The notes: generated from the sequence alone by a model not told the origin. 64,000 nt of DNA from Kitasatospora purpeofusca (GCF_000718025.1 NZ_JODS01000020.1:124001-188000), one strand, 5' to 3'. Positions 7,905 through 17,179 are shown, counted from the stretch's first letter. Program-made: numbers and translations.

Positions 7905-8849
7905 ATGACCAGAACCGTGAAGATCGCACCCAAGGGCGAACAGGCCCGGAACAACACCGCGTTGCCCAAGGCCATGACGCTCATCGAGGCCCTGCCCTGG
8001 CTGGAGCGCTTCCACGGCAAGACCGTCGTCATCAAGTTCGGCGGCAACGCCATGGTCGACGACGAGCTCAAGGCCGCCTTCGCCGCGGACGTCGTCTTCC
8101 TGCGCTTCGCCGGGCTGCACCCCGTCGTGGTGCACGGCGGCGGCCCGCAGATCAGCGCCCAGCTGGACCGGCTCGGCCTGGAGTCCTCGTTCACCAACGG
8201 CCTACGGGTCACCACCCCGGAGACCATGGACGTGGTCCGGATGGTGCTCGCCGGCCAGGTGCAGCGCGAGCTGGTCGGCCTGCTCAACGAGCACGGCCCG
8301 TTCGCGGTCGGCATGACCGGCGAGGACGCCCACACCATGACCGCGGTCAAGCGCTACGCGGTCGTCGACGGCGAGTCGGTCGACATCGGCCTGGTCGGCG
8401 ACATCGTCAACGTCGAGGCCGGCGCGGTGAAGGCGCTGATCGCGGACGGCCGGATCCCGGTGGTCTCCTCGATCGCCCGCGGCACCGACGGCCACGTCTA
8501 CAACATCAACGCCGACACCGCCGCCTCCGCGCTCGCGGTCGCCCTCGGCGCCGAGATGCTCGTCGTGCTGACCGACGTCGAGGGCCTCTACAAGGACTGG
8601 CCGAACTCGGACGACGTGATCAGCCAGCTGGACGCCACCGAGCTGGAGGAACTGCTGCCGGGCCTCGCCTCCGGCATGGTGCCCAAGATGGAGGGCTGCC
8701 TGAACGCCGTCCGCTCGGGCGTCGGCACCGCCCGCGTGCTGGACGGCCGGGTGCCGCACAGCCTGCTGCTGGAGATCTTCACCGACGAGGGCATCGGCAC
8801 CATGGTCGTGCCCGACGACGAACCGACCGTGACCGGGGGACTCGCATGA
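7905..8849 (+). CDS. argB: N-acetylglutamate kinase
   Basis: Phosphorylates N-acetylglutamate, the second step of ornithine synthesis and the usual point of arginine feedback. The protein has 314 aa of the amino acid kinase fold: VVIKFGGNAM (ATP site) at about 43-52, VVHGGGPQIS for substrate, VLTDVEGLY and GMVPKMEGCL near the C-terminus. The roughly 40-residue N-terminal extension with a helix before the first strand is typical of arginine-sensitive hexameric forms. A GGGGG stretch precedes ATG 7905. It overlaps argD by 4 bp. Confidence 0.96.
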   Translation: MTRTVKIAPKGEQARNNTALPKAMTLIEALPWLERFHGKTVVIKFGGNAMVDDELKAAFAADVVFLRFAGLHPVVVHGGGPQISAQLDRLGLESSFTNGLRVTTPETMDVVRMVLAGQVQRELVGLLNEHGPFAVGMTGEDAHTMTAVKRYAVVDGESVDIGLVGDIVNVEAGAVKALIADGRIPVVSSIARGTDGHVYNINADTAASALAVALGAEMLVVLTDVEGLYKDWPNSDDVISQLDATELEELLPGLASGMVPKMEGCLNAVRSGVGTARVLDGRVPHSLLLEIFTDEGIGTMVVPDDEPTVTGGLA

Positions 8850-10054
8850 CTTCCAACGCCCAGCTGACCGAGCGGTGGCAGCACGCCTTCACCGACAACT
8901 ACGGCACCCCGCGGATCCCGCTGGTCCGCGGCGAGGGCAGCACCCTCTGGGACGCCGACGGCAAGGCCTACACCGACCTGCTCGGCGGCATCGCGGTCAA
9001 CGCCCTCGGCACCGCCCACCCGGCCGTGGTCGAGGCCGTGAGTCGGCAGATCGCCACCCTCGGCCACATCTCCAACCTTTTCCTGGCCGAGCCCACCGTC
9101 GCCCTCGCCGAACGGCTGCTGGAGCTCGACGGGCGCCCCGGACGGGTGTTCTTCTGCAACTCCGGCGCCGAGGCCAACGAGGCCGCCTTCAAGATCTCCC
9201 GCCGGACCGGCCGCACCCACCTGGTCGCCCTGGAGGGCGCCTTCCACGGCCGCACCATGGGCGCCCTCGCGCTCACCGGCCAGCCCGCCAAGCAGGAGCC
9301 GTTCCGCCCGCTGCCCGGCGACGTCACCCACGTCCCGTTCGGCGACGTGGAGGCGCTGCGCGCGGCCGTCACCACCGACACGGCCGCCGTCTTCCTGGAG
9401 CCGATCCAGGGCGAGAACGGCGCCGTCCCGCTGCCCGACGGCTATCTGCGGGCCGCCCGCGAGATCACCCGCGCCACCGGCACCCTGCTCGTCCTCGACG
9501 AGATCCAGACCGGCGTCGGCCGCACCGGCCACTGGTTCGCCCACCAGGCCTTCGACGGCGTCGAGCCGGACGTCGTCACGCTCGCCAAGGCGCTCGGCGG
9601 CGGCCTGCCGATCGGGGCCGTGCTCGCCTTCGGCGAGGCCGCCGAGCTGCTCACCCCGGGCCAGCACGGCACCACCTTCGGCGGCAACCCGGTGGTCGCG
9701 GCGGCCGCGCTCGCGGTGCTGGACACCATCGGGTCCGAAGGGCTGCTGGAGCACGCCCGCAAGATCGGCGAGCGGCTGCGGCACGGCGTCGAGGCGATCG
9801 ACGACCCGCTGGTCTCGCACGTGCGCGGCGCCGGGCTGCTGCTCGGCATCGTGCTCACCGCCCCGGTCTCCGCGAAGGTGCAGGCGGGCCTCCAGGAGGC
9901 CGGCTTCCTGGTGAACGCCGCGGTGCCGGACGCGGTGCGCCTCGCCCCGCCGCTGGTGCTCACCGAGCAGGAGGCGGACGCCTTCCTCGCCGCGCTGCCG
10001 GCCGTCCTGCGGGCCGTGCGGGCGGACGCCCCGGACGATGCGAACCGAGCGTAG
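8846..10054 (+). CDS. argD: Acetylornithine aminotransferase
   Basis: PLP-dependent class III aminotransferase converting N-acetylglutamate semialdehyde to N-acetylornithine. The protein has 402 aa. It contains NSGAEANEAAFK for phosphate binding, LDEIQTGVGRTG with the PLP Asp, and LAKALGGGLPIGAV with the Schiff-base Lys248. ATG 8846 overlaps the argB stop (ATGA), so translation is coupled. Confidence 0.96.
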   Translation: MTSNAQLTERWQHAFTDNYGTPRIPLVRGEGSTLWDADGKAYTDLLGGIAVNALGTAHPAVVEAVSRQIATLGHISNLFLAEPTVALAERLLELDGRPGRVFFCNSGAEANEAAFKISRRTGRTHLVALEGAFHGRTMGALALTGQPAKQEPFRPLPGDVTHVPFGDVEALRAAVTTDTAAVFLEPIQGENGAVPLPDGYLRAAREITRATGTLLVLDEIQTGVGRTGHWFAHQAFDGVEPDVVTLAKALGGGLPIGAVLAFGEAAELLTPGQHGTTFGGNPVVAAAALAVLDTIGSEGLLEHARKIGERLRHGVEAIDDPLVSHVRGAGLLLGIVLTAPVSAKVQAGLQEAGFLVNAAVPDAVRLAPPLVLTEQEADAFLAALPAVLRAVRADAPDDANRA

Positions 10055-10071
10055 TCCGGGAGAATAATCAC

Positions 10072-10620
10072 ATGACCGTTCCCCACTCCGGCCAGCCCGC
10101 CGCCGGCCCGACGCCGCAGGTCCCGCAGACCCGCACCGCGCGCCACCGGCGGATCGTGGACCTGCTCACCCGCCAGCCCGTGCGCTCGCAGAGCCAGCTC
10201 GCCAAGCTGCTCGCCGACGACGGACTCGTGGTCACCCAGGCCACCCTGTCCCGGGACCTGGACGAGCTGGGCGCGGTGAAGATCCGCAACCGGGACGGCG
10301 CGCTCATCTACGCCGTCCCGGCCGAGGGCGGCGACCGCACCCCGCGCGCGCCGATGGGGGAGTCCGCCACCGAGGGCCGGATGGCCCGGCTGGCCGGCGA
10401 GCTGATGGTCTCCGCGACCGCCTCCGGCAACCTGGTGGTGCTGCGCACCCCGCCCGGCGCGGCGCAGTTCCTGGCCTCGGCGATCGACCAGGCCGAGGTG
10501 TTCGAGATCATCGGCACCATCGCCGGCGACGACACCGTCCTGCTGATCAGCCGCGACCCGGCCGGCGGCCAGGCCCTCGCCGACCACCTCATGCAGCTCG
10601 CCCAGGCGAAGGCGCAGTAG
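10072..10620 (+). CDS. argR: Arginine repressor
   Basis: Hexameric arginine-dependent repressor of arginine biosynthesis. The protein has 182 aa. After a Pro-rich N-terminal tail of about 20 residues come the winged helix (HRRIVDLLTRQPVRSQSQLA, then TQATLSRDLDELGAVK) and the C-terminal arginine-binding core ending GTIAGDDTVLLISRD. It starts at ATG 10072 with GGGAGAA upstream and sits 17 bp after argD. It probably acts on the sites before argC and argG. Confidence 0.96.
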   Translation: MTVPHSGQPAAGPTPQVPQTRTARHRRIVDLLTRQPVRSQSQLAKLLADDGLVVTQATLSRDLDELGAVKIRNRDGALIYAVPAEGGDRTPRAPMGESATEGRMARLAGELMVSATASGNLVVLRTPPGAAQFLASAIDQAEVFEIIGTIAGDDTVLLISRDPAGGQALADHLMQLAQAKAQ

Positions 10621-10703
10621 CCCCCCGCACAGCCCCCGCCCAGCCCTCGCCACAAGCCCCCGTGCAGTCCTCGTACGGCCCCCGCACAGCCCCGCACCGC
10701 CCT

Positions 10704-10729
10704 GTGGGCCCGGTTCCGACCGGGCCCAC
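10704..10729 (+). terminator. Hairpin between argR and argG
   Basis: GTGGGCCCGGT, loop TCCG, then ACCGGGCCCAC form an 11-bp perfect stem after argR and before the argG operator. It separates argCJBDR from argG as transcription units. Confidence 0.65.
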
Positions 10730-10765
10730 TGGCGTATCCGGAACCTTCCCCGCCACAGGGTTTTG

Positions 10766-10795
10766 AGATTCATACGGAGTAGTGCATACTTATGC
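10766..10795. promoter_or_regulatory. ARG box upstream of argG
   Basis: ATTCATAC followed by the palindrome GCATACTTATGC resembles the ATTCA/TGCAT cores of the argC operator. It lies about 45 bp before the argG start and after the argR hairpin, so argG should have its own ArgR-controlled promoter. Confidence 0.65.
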
Positions 10796-10838
10796 CTGTC
10801 GCCGTAAGCCTGTTCGCACAGTTGTGAAGGAGAAAGCC

Positions 10839-12032
10839 GTGACCGAGCGCGTCGTACTCGCCTATTCGGGCGGTCTGGACACGTCCGTCTGCATCGGCTG
10901 GATCGCCGAGGAGACGGGCGCCGAGGTCATCGCCGTCGCCGTCGACGTCGGCCAGGGCGGCGAGGACCTGGACGTCATCCGCCAGCGGGCGCTGGACTGC
11001 GGCGCCGTCGAGGCCGAGGTCGCCGACGCCCGCGACGAGTTCGCCGACGAGTACTGCCTCCCGGCCGTCAAGGCCAACGCCCTCTACCAGGGCCAGTACC
11101 CGCTGGTGTCCGCCCTCTCCCGGCCGGTCATCGTCAAGCACCTGGTGGCCGCCGCCCAGAAGCACGGCGCCACCACCGTCGCCCACGGCTGCACCGGCAA
11201 GGGCAACGACCAGGTCCGCTTCGAGGTCGGCATCAACTCGCTGGCCCCGGGCCTCAAGTGCATCGCCCCGGTCCGCGACTACGCGATGACCCGGGACAAG
11301 GCGATCGCCTTCGCCGAGGCCAAGGGCCTGCCGATCGCCACCACCAAGAAGTCCCCGTACTCGATCGACCAGAACGTCTTCGGCCGGGCCGTCGAGACCG
11401 GCTTCCTCGAGGACATCTGGAACGCCCCGATCGAGGACGTCTACGAGTACACCCAGAACCCCGCCACCGCGCGCGAGGCCGACGAGGTGGTCATCACCTT
11501 CGACGCCGGCGTCCCGGTCGCGATCGACGGCCGCAAGGTCACCGTCCTGCAGGCGATCGAGGAGCTCAACAAGCGCGCCGGCGCCCAGGGCGTCGGCCGG
11601 CTCGACATGGTCGAGGACCGCCTCGTCGGCATCAAGTCCCGGGAGATCTACGAGGCCCCCGGCGCGATCGCCCTGATCACCGCCCACCAGGCGCTGGAGA
11701 ACGTCACCGTCGAGCGCGAACTCGCCCGCTACAAGCGGCAGGTCGAGCAGCGGTGGGCCGAACTGGTCTACGACGGCCTGTGGTTCTCCCCGCTCAAGCG
11801 CGCCCTGGACGGCTTCGTCAACGAGGCCAACCAGCACGTCTCCGGCGAGATCCGGATCGTCCTGCACGGCGGCCGGGCCGTCGTCAACGGCCGCAAGTCC
11901 GACCAGTCGCTGTACGACTTCAACCTCGCCACCTACGACACCGGCGACACCTTCGACCAGTCGATGTCCAAGGGCTTCATCGAGATCTTCGGCCTCTCCT
12001 CGAAGATCGCCGCCCGCCGCGACCTGGGCTGA
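10839..12032 (+). CDS. argG: Argininosuccinate synthase
   Basis: Joins citrulline and aspartate with ATP to make argininosuccinate. The protein has 397 aa. The N-type PP-loop SGGLDTSVCIGW is at about residues 10-21, and family segments HGCTGKGNDQVRFE and KKSPYSIDQN follow. GTG 10839 is preceded by GAAGGAGA. This argG lies inside the arg cluster between argR and argH, unlike the distant argG I recall from S. coelicolor; the arrangement resembles that described for S. clavuligerus. Confidence 0.96.
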   Translation: MTERVVLAYSGGLDTSVCIGWIAEETGAEVIAVAVDVGQGGEDLDVIRQRALDCGAVEAEVADARDEFADEYCLPAVKANALYQGQYPLVSALSRPVIVKHLVAAAQKHGATTVAHGCTGKGNDQVRFEVGINSLAPGLKCIAPVRDYAMTRDKAIAFAEAKGLPIATTKKSPYSIDQNVFGRAVETGFLEDIWNAPIEDVYEYTQNPATAREADEVVITFDAGVPVAIDGRKVTVLQAIEELNKRAGAQGVGRLDMVEDRLVGIKSREIYEAPGAIALITAHQALENVTVERELARYKRQVEQRWAELVYDGLWFSPLKRALDGFVNEANQHVSGEIRIVLHGGRAVVNGRKSDQSLYDFNLATYDTGDTFDQSMSKGFIEIFGLSSKIAARRDLG

Positions 12033-12124
12033 GCCGCCCCGGACCCGGCCGCGCCCCGCTCCCGCGGGGCCGGCCGGGACCACCCCCCAACCCCCCTTTC
12101 CCGCACGTCCGTAAGGAGCCAGCG

Positions 12125-13558
12125 ATGTCCGCCGACCAGACCGCCACCGGTGGCGACGTCCGCCTCTGGGGCGCCCGCTTCGCCGACGGCCCCTCCGAGG
12201 CCCTGGCCCGGCTCTCCGCCTCGGTGCACTTCGACTGGCGCCTCGCCCCCTACGACATCGCCGGCTCCAAGGCCCACGCCCGCGTCCTGCACAAGGCCGG
12301 CCTGCTCACCGCCGACGAACTCGCCGCCATGCACGACGGACTCGACCGGCTGCTCGCCGACGTCGAGGCCGGCACCTTCACCGGCACCGTCGCCGACGAG
12401 GACGTCCACACCGCCCTGGAGCGCGGCCTGCTGGAGCGGCTCGGCCCCGACCTCGGCGGCAAGCTGCGGGCCGGACGCTCCCGCAACGACCAGATCGCCA
12501 CCCTCTTCCGGATGTACCTGCGGGACCACGCGAAGACCATCGGCGGACTGCTGCTCGACCTCCAGCACGCCCTGGTCGGCCTCGCCGAGGCCCACCCGGA
12601 CACCGCGATGCCGGGCCGCACCCACCTCCAGCACGCCCAGCCCGTGCTCTTCGCCCACCACGTCCTCGCGCACGTGCAGGCCCTCGGCCGGGACGCCGAG
12701 CGGCTGCGCCAGTGGGACGCCCGCACCGCCGTCTCCCCCTACGGCTCCGGGGCGCTGGCCGGCTCCTCGCTCGGCCTCGACCCGGAGGCCGTCGCCGCCG
12801 ACCTCGGCTTCGAGGGCGGCTCGGTCGGCAACTCGATCGACGGCACGGCCTCGCGCGACTTCGTCGCCGAATTCGCCTTCGTCACCGCGATGATCGGGAT
12901 CGACCTGTCCCGGATCGCGGAGGAGGTGATCATCTGGAACACCAAGGAGTTCGGCTTCATCACGCTGCACGACGCCTTCTCCACCGGTTCGTCGATCATG
13001 CCGCAGAAGAAGAACCCCGACATCGCCGAGCTCGCCCGCGGCAAGTCCGGCCGGCTCATCGGCAACCTCACCGGCCTGCTCGCCACCCTCAAGGCCCTCC
13101 CGCTCGCCTACAACCGCGACCTCCAGGAGGACAAGGAGCCGGTCTTCGACTCCTGCGACACCCTCGAGGTCCTGCTGCCCGCCTTCACCGGCATGATGGC
13201 CACCCTCACCGTGCACCGCGAGCGGCTGGAGGAGCTCGCCCCGGCCGGCTTCTCCCTCGCCACCGACATCGCCGAATGGCTCGTCAAGCAGGGCGTGCCG
13301 TTCCGGGTCGCGCACGAGGTCGCCGGAGCCTGTGTCAAGGAGTGCGAGGCGCACGGCATCGAACTCGCCGACCTGACGGACGAGCAGTTCGCCGCCATCT
13401 CCGCGCACCTCACCCCCGAGGTGCGGTCGGTGCTCAACGTCCACGGCGCCATCGCCTCCCGCAACGGCCGCGGCGGCACCGCGCCCAGCGCCGTCGCCGT
13501 CCAGCTCGGCGAGATCAAGGCCGACCTCGCCGCCCAGCAGGAGTGGGTGACGGGCTGA
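12125..13558 (+). CDS. argH: Argininosuccinate lyase
   Basis: Last step of arginine synthesis, splitting argininosuccinate into arginine and fumarate. The protein has 477 aa of the fumarase/aspartase superfamily. It contains RSRNDQIATLFR, GRTHLQHAQPV, and the superfamily signature GSSIMPQKKNPD with the catalytic Ser loop. A TAAGGAGCC ribosome site precedes ATG 12125. It closes the cluster and is followed by a strong hairpin. Confidence 0.97.
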   Translation: MSADQTATGGDVRLWGARFADGPSEALARLSASVHFDWRLAPYDIAGSKAHARVLHKAGLLTADELAAMHDGLDRLLADVEAGTFTGTVADEDVHTALERGLLERLGPDLGGKLRAGRSRNDQIATLFRMYLRDHAKTIGGLLLDLQHALVGLAEAHPDTAMPGRTHLQHAQPVLFAHHVLAHVQALGRDAERLRQWDARTAVSPYGSGALAGSSLGLDPEAVAADLGFEGGSVGNSIDGTASRDFVAEFAFVTAMIGIDLSRIAEEVIIWNTKEFGFITLHDAFSTGSSIMPQKKNPDIAELARGKSGRLIGNLTGLLATLKALPLAYNRDLQEDKEPVFDSCDTLEVLLPAFTGMMATLTVHRERLEELAPAGFSLATDIAEWLVKQGVPFRVAHEVAGACVKECEAHGIELADLTDEQFAAISAHLTPEVRSVLNVHGAIASRNGRGGTAPSAVAVQLGEIKADLAAQQEWVTG

Positions 13559-13581
13559 CCGGCCCCCACCACCCGGCACGG

Positions 13582-13618
13582 GGGAGGGGCGCGGCGGGTA
13601 CTCCGCCGCGCCCCTCCC
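13582..13618 (+). terminator. Terminator after argH
   Basis: GGGAGGGGCGCGGCGG and its exact complement flank a GTACT loop, giving a 16-bp stem about 25 bp after the argH stop. Confidence 0.75.
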
Positions 13619-13675
13619 GTCCGTATGCGACCGGTCACCCGTAACCGGGACGGCCCCCACCCGGTCAAGAACGGT

Positions 13676-13933
13676 ATGTGCACCGCCCTCCCGTCCGTCC
13701 CCTCCGCCGAGGACGAGGTCCTCGCCGAGCTGCGCCGCCGCCTCGTCCGCGAGGCCGTCGCCGCGCTGCCCGGACGCTGCCCGCAGCTGATGGCCGCCCT
13801 CGCCGAGGACCCGCCGCCGACCTACCGCGAGCTCTCCCGCCGCCTCGGCATGCCGCGCGGCTCCATCGGCCCCACCCGGGCCCGCTGCCTGGCCTGCCTG
13901 CGCGTCCTGCTGCACGCCGAGCGCTACGCCTGA
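13676..13933 (+). CDS. Small sigma-70 region-4-like protein
   Basis: A protein of 85 aa whose whole length resembles the C-terminal region 4 of ECF/SigJ-type sigma factors: LPGRCPQLMAALAEDPP, then the helix-turn-helix YRELSRRLGMPRGSIGPTRA followed by RCLACLRVLL. No region 2 is present in any frame nearby, so it is a region-4-only protein or a remnant. The start is uncertain: ATG 13676 is preferred, and an in-frame ATG lies at 13625. DNA binding is likely; promoter recognition on its own is not. Confidence 0.65.
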   Translation: MCTALPSVPSAEDEVLAELRRRLVREAVAALPGRCPQLMAALAEDPPPTYRELSRRLGMPRGSIGPTRARCLACLRVLLHAERYA

Positions 13934-14337
13934 GCGGCGGCGGTGCTCCCCCCGGCCCGCGCCCCGCCGCCCCCGGCCCGCTCCCCGCCCGCGCCCCGCC
14001 GCCCCCGCCCGGGCCTCGCGCGGTCCTCGCCCGGCACCTGTCCCGCCGCGCCCCGCCGGGCGTGACCCTCGCCACGTCCGGCGGCCACGAGGTTGAGATC
14101 AGCTGACAGCCGGGTAAGGCGCTGGCGAACGCGGCTCTTGACGGTGGCGCGCCCGCTCGGATACTGACCGTGAGCGCGCCGCCGCCGACACGGCCCCACC
14201 AGGGCCGTGCGGGCTGGTACGTTCGTGCGCCACCCCCGGTCTGGGCGGATCCCCGGCCGGGACACCCTCCGGCAGCCAACCGGTGCGTCACCCTCACCTC
14301 TCGCGCGCCGGGTACAACGATGGGGAGGCCCCCGCAC

Positions 14338-14838
14338 ATGGGCATGAGCGTGAACATTTCGACCGCCGGGACGGACGACGCGGAGCAGATCCTCAAGCTC
14401 CAGTACCTCGGCTACCAGAGCGAGGCCGAGCTCTACGGCGACTGGGCCATCGAGCCGCTGACCCAGACCCTGGAGAGCCTGCGAGAAGAGCTGACCGAAC
14501 GGCACGTGCTCGTCGCCCGCCTCGGCGACGAGATCGTCGGCACCGTCCGGGGCCACCTCGGACCCGACGGCGTCGGCCGGATAGGGCGCCTGGTCGTCCA
14601 CCCCCGGATGCAGCGCCACGGCCTGGGCGGCCGACTGCTGGAGGCCCTGGAGCGCCGCCTCGCCGCGGACGGCGCGGTGAACTCCTACCGCCTCTTCACC
14701 GGCCACCGCAGCCTCGGCAACCTGCGCCTCTACGCCCGCCAGGGCTACCGCCAGACCACCGTCGAACAGATCAGCGGCCGGATCACCCTGGTGCACCTGG
14801 AGAAGTCCGTCGCGGCCCCGCTCGCCGCGACCGCCTGA
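14338..14838 (+). CDS. GNAT-family N-acetyltransferase
   Basis: A 166-aa acetyl-CoA-dependent N-acetyltransferase. The acetyl-CoA loop is LVVHPRMQRHGLGGRLLEAL (motif A, R-H-G-L-G-G) at about residues 83-102, with LRLYARQGYRQTT as motif B. GGGGAGG lies about 10 nt before ATG 14338; the next ATG (14344) is also possible. Substrate is unknown. It precedes a long gene-free leader to metN. Confidence 0.82.
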   Translation: MGMSVNISTAGTDDAEQILKLQYLGYQSEAELYGDWAIEPLTQTLESLREELTERHVLVARLGDEIVGTVRGHLGPDGVGRIGRLVVHPRMQRHGLGGRLLEALERRLAADGAVNSYRLFTGHRSLGNLRLYARQGYRQTTVEQISGRITLVHLEKSVAAPLAATA

Positions 14839-15437
14839 AGCCCACCGCCCGAAGCCCACCGCCCGAAGCCCGTCACCCGAGGCCCCGGCCCGCCCCGCGC
14901 GGGCCCCGTCGAACCGGCGCCGCCATCATTCGGACTCCCGAAGGCGGCGCCGGTCGCCGTTCGCCCAGCTCAATGCCACGAGTGTCCGCATTGCGGACGC
15001 CGCTGCGAAATAATTGGGACCTCCTCGAACCATCTGATTTACTGGCTCACATGACTGCGACGACGAAATGGACCCCCACCGGCACCCCGCCGGCAGGTGA
15101 GAGCGCCATGTGCCGTCGAATGTGTCACCGCTGAGGGCCACCGCCCCCGGCACCCGCTGAGAGTGCCTCTCCTCGCGCCCCGAAGCGAGAAACCCGGCGT
15201 CGTTCCCGTCCGTGCGGACGCGCCCGTCCTGCCCGCACCCCCTTCTTCGGCCTGCCCGCACACCCGCCGGCGGTCCACTGACTCGTAAGGGCCACGCCGT
15301 CGCGCGGCCCGGCCGCCCAGCGGCGACGATCAAGGGGTGGCAGGTCCGGATCCCCCCGGTGCGACGCCGTTCCCGTCGCCGACCGCACGGCGGTGCGACC
15401 TCCGCACGCCGCCCGCCCCCGACCCACGGAAGCAGCT
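14839..15437. other. 599-bp gene-free region upstream of metN
   Basis: I see no credible gene. An A+T-richer patch lies at about 14990-15070 in an otherwise very GC-rich stretch, suggesting promoter sequence. Farther on there are short hairpins, for example CTCGC...GCGAG near 15170-15192. I looked for SAM-I, SAM-II and SAM-IV riboswitch cores by eye and found none, although a methionine importer with a long leader makes an RNA switch plausible. Confidence 0.4.
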
Positions 15438-16463
15438 GTGATCACCACCACGGACCTCACCAAGGTCTACCGATCCCGCGGCCGCGAGGTGACCGCCCTC
15501 GCGGGCGTCGACCTCCACGTCCGCCCCGGCGAGGTCTACGGAGTCGTCGGCACCAGCGGCGCCGGAAAGTCCACCCTCATCCGCTGCGTCAACATGCTGG
15601 AGCGCCCCAGCTCCGGCACCGTGACCGTGGACGGCGTCGACCTCACCGCCCTCGCCGGCGGCGAGAACCGCGCCGGCAAGGACCTCCGCGAAGCCCGCCG
15701 CCGCATCGGCATGGTCTTCCAGCACTTCAACCTGCTGTCCTCCCGCACCGTCCAGCAGAACGTCGAACTCCCGCTGGAGATCATCGGACTGGACCGCACC
15801 CAGCGCCGCCGCAAGGCCGCCGAACTGCTCGACCTCGTCGGCCTCACCGACAAGGCCCGCAGCTACCCCGGCCAGCTCTCCGGAGGCCAGAAGCAGCGCG
15901 TCGGCATCGCCCGCGCCCTCGCCGGCGACCCCAAGGTGCTGCTCTCCGACGAGGCCACCTCCGCGCTCGACCCCGAGACCACGCGCTCCATCCTCAAACT
16001 GCTGCGCGACCTCAACGAACAGCTCGGCCTCACCGTCCTGCTCATCACCCACGAGATGGACGTCATCAAGTCCGTCTGCGACTCCGCCGCCCTGATGCGC
16101 GGCGGCCGGGTGGTCGAGTCCGGCGCGCTCACCGACCTGCTCGCCCGGCCCGGCTCCGAACTCGCCCGCGAACTCTTCCCGCTCAGCGAATTCGGCACCG
16201 GCCACCCCGGCGCCACCGTGCTGGAGATCACCTTCCAGGGCGACGCCCCGGCCCAGCCCTTCGTCTCCCAGCTCGCCCGCACCTACCAGATCGAAATCAA
16301 CATCCTCGGCGCCGCCGTCGAGACCATCGCCGGCCGCATGGTCGGCCGGATGCGCGTCGAACTGCCCGGCTCGCGGCACGACAACGTGGTGCCCATCGGC
16401 TTCCTGCGCGAACAGGGCCTCCAGGTGGACGTGATCGAAACGGCGAACGGAGCGGTGGCATGA
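15438..16463 (+). CDS. metN: Methionine ABC importer, ATP-binding protein
   Basis: ATPase of the D/L-methionine importer MetNIQ. The protein has 341 aa. It contains Walker A GTSGAGKST, ABC signature LSGGQKQRVG, Walker B KVLLSDEATSALDP and the switch His in LLITHEMD. The C-terminal part (about 265-341, including GAAVETIAGRMVGRMRVELPG) is the NIL domain that binds methionine and gives transinhibition. GTG 15438 is preferred over an upstream ATG in a Pro/Arg-rich extension. It overlaps metI by 4 bp. Confidence 0.94.
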   Translation: MITTTDLTKVYRSRGREVTALAGVDLHVRPGEVYGVVGTSGAGKSTLIRCVNMLERPSSGTVTVDGVDLTALAGGENRAGKDLREARRRIGMVFQHFNLLSSRTVQQNVELPLEIIGLDRTQRRRKAAELLDLVGLTDKARSYPGQLSGGQKQRVGIARALAGDPKVLLSDEATSALDPETTRSILKLLRDLNEQLGLTVLLITHEMDVIKSVCDSAALMRGGRVVESGALTDLLARPGSELARELFPLSEFGTGHPGATVLEITFQGDAPAQPFVSQLARTYQIEINILGAAVETIAGRMVGRMRVELPGSRHDNVVPIGFLREQGLQVDVIETANGAVA

Positions 16464-17179
16464 CCTGGGACCAGATGCAGGAACTGATGTGGCCCGCCAC
16501 CTGGGAGACCCTCCAGATGGTCGGAGTGTCGACCGTGTGCACCGTGGTCCTCGGACTGCCGCTCGGCGTGCTGCTGGTGCTCACCGCCAAGGGCGGCGCC
16601 CTCCAGAACCAGCCCGTCAACAAGGTGCTCGGCGCGGTCGTGAACCTCGCCCGCTCACTGCCGTTCATCATCCTGATGATCGCGCTGTTCTCCTTCACCC
16701 GCTGGCTGGTCGGCAGCTCCCTCGGCTGGCAGGCCGCCACCGTCCCGCTGACCGTCGGCGCCATCCCCTTCTTCGCCCGGCTCGTGGAGACCAACGTCCG
16801 CGAGGTCGACCGCGGCCTGGTCGAAGCCGTCCAGGCGATGGGCGGCAACACCTGGACCCTGGTCCGCAAGACGCTCGTCCCCGAGGCCCTCCCCGGCATC
16901 GTCGCCTCCGTCACCACCACCGTCATCGCGCTCATCGGCTACTCCGCGATGGCCGGCACCGTCGGCGGCGGCGGCCTCGGCGACCTCGCCTACCGCTACG
17001 GCTACCTGCGCTTCGAGACCGCCTTCATGTGGGTCATCGTCGCCGAGATCGCGATCATCGTCACCGTGATCCAGCTGGCCGGCGACTACGCCGTGCGACG
17101 GCTCGCCAACCGCGGCCGCGGCGGCGGCCGGACCAGGCTGCTGCGCCCCCGCGCCGACACCGACCTCGTCGCCTCCTAG
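16460..17179 (+). CDS. metI: Methionine ABC importer, permease
   Basis: Membrane subunit, 239 aa with about five or six hydrophobic segments (first at about 19-42 VSTVCTVVLGLPLGVLLVL). The ATPase-coupling EAA-type loop is VEAVQAMGGNTWTLVRKTLVPE, seen in two parts ending in PEALPG. ATG 16460 overlaps the metN stop. The Arg-rich cytosolic C-terminus is ordinary for the family. Confidence 0.93.
   Translation: MTWDQMQELMWPATWETLQMVGVSTVCTVVLGLPLGVLLVLTAKGGALQNQPVNKVLGAVVNLARSLPFIILMIALFSFTRWLVGSSLGWQAATVPLTVGAIPFFARLVETNVREVDRGLVEAVQAMGGNTWTLVRKTLVPEALPGIVASVTTTVIALIGYSAMAGTVGGGGLGDLAYRYGYLRFETAFMWVIVAEIAIIVTVIQLAGDYAVRRLANRGRGGGRTRLLRPRADTDLVAS

Noticed and set aside
14926..15333. 135-codon minus-strand frame upstream of metN
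   Set aside because: No usable Shine-Dalgarno at its start, patchy composition, and it spans the AT-rich presumed promoter region.
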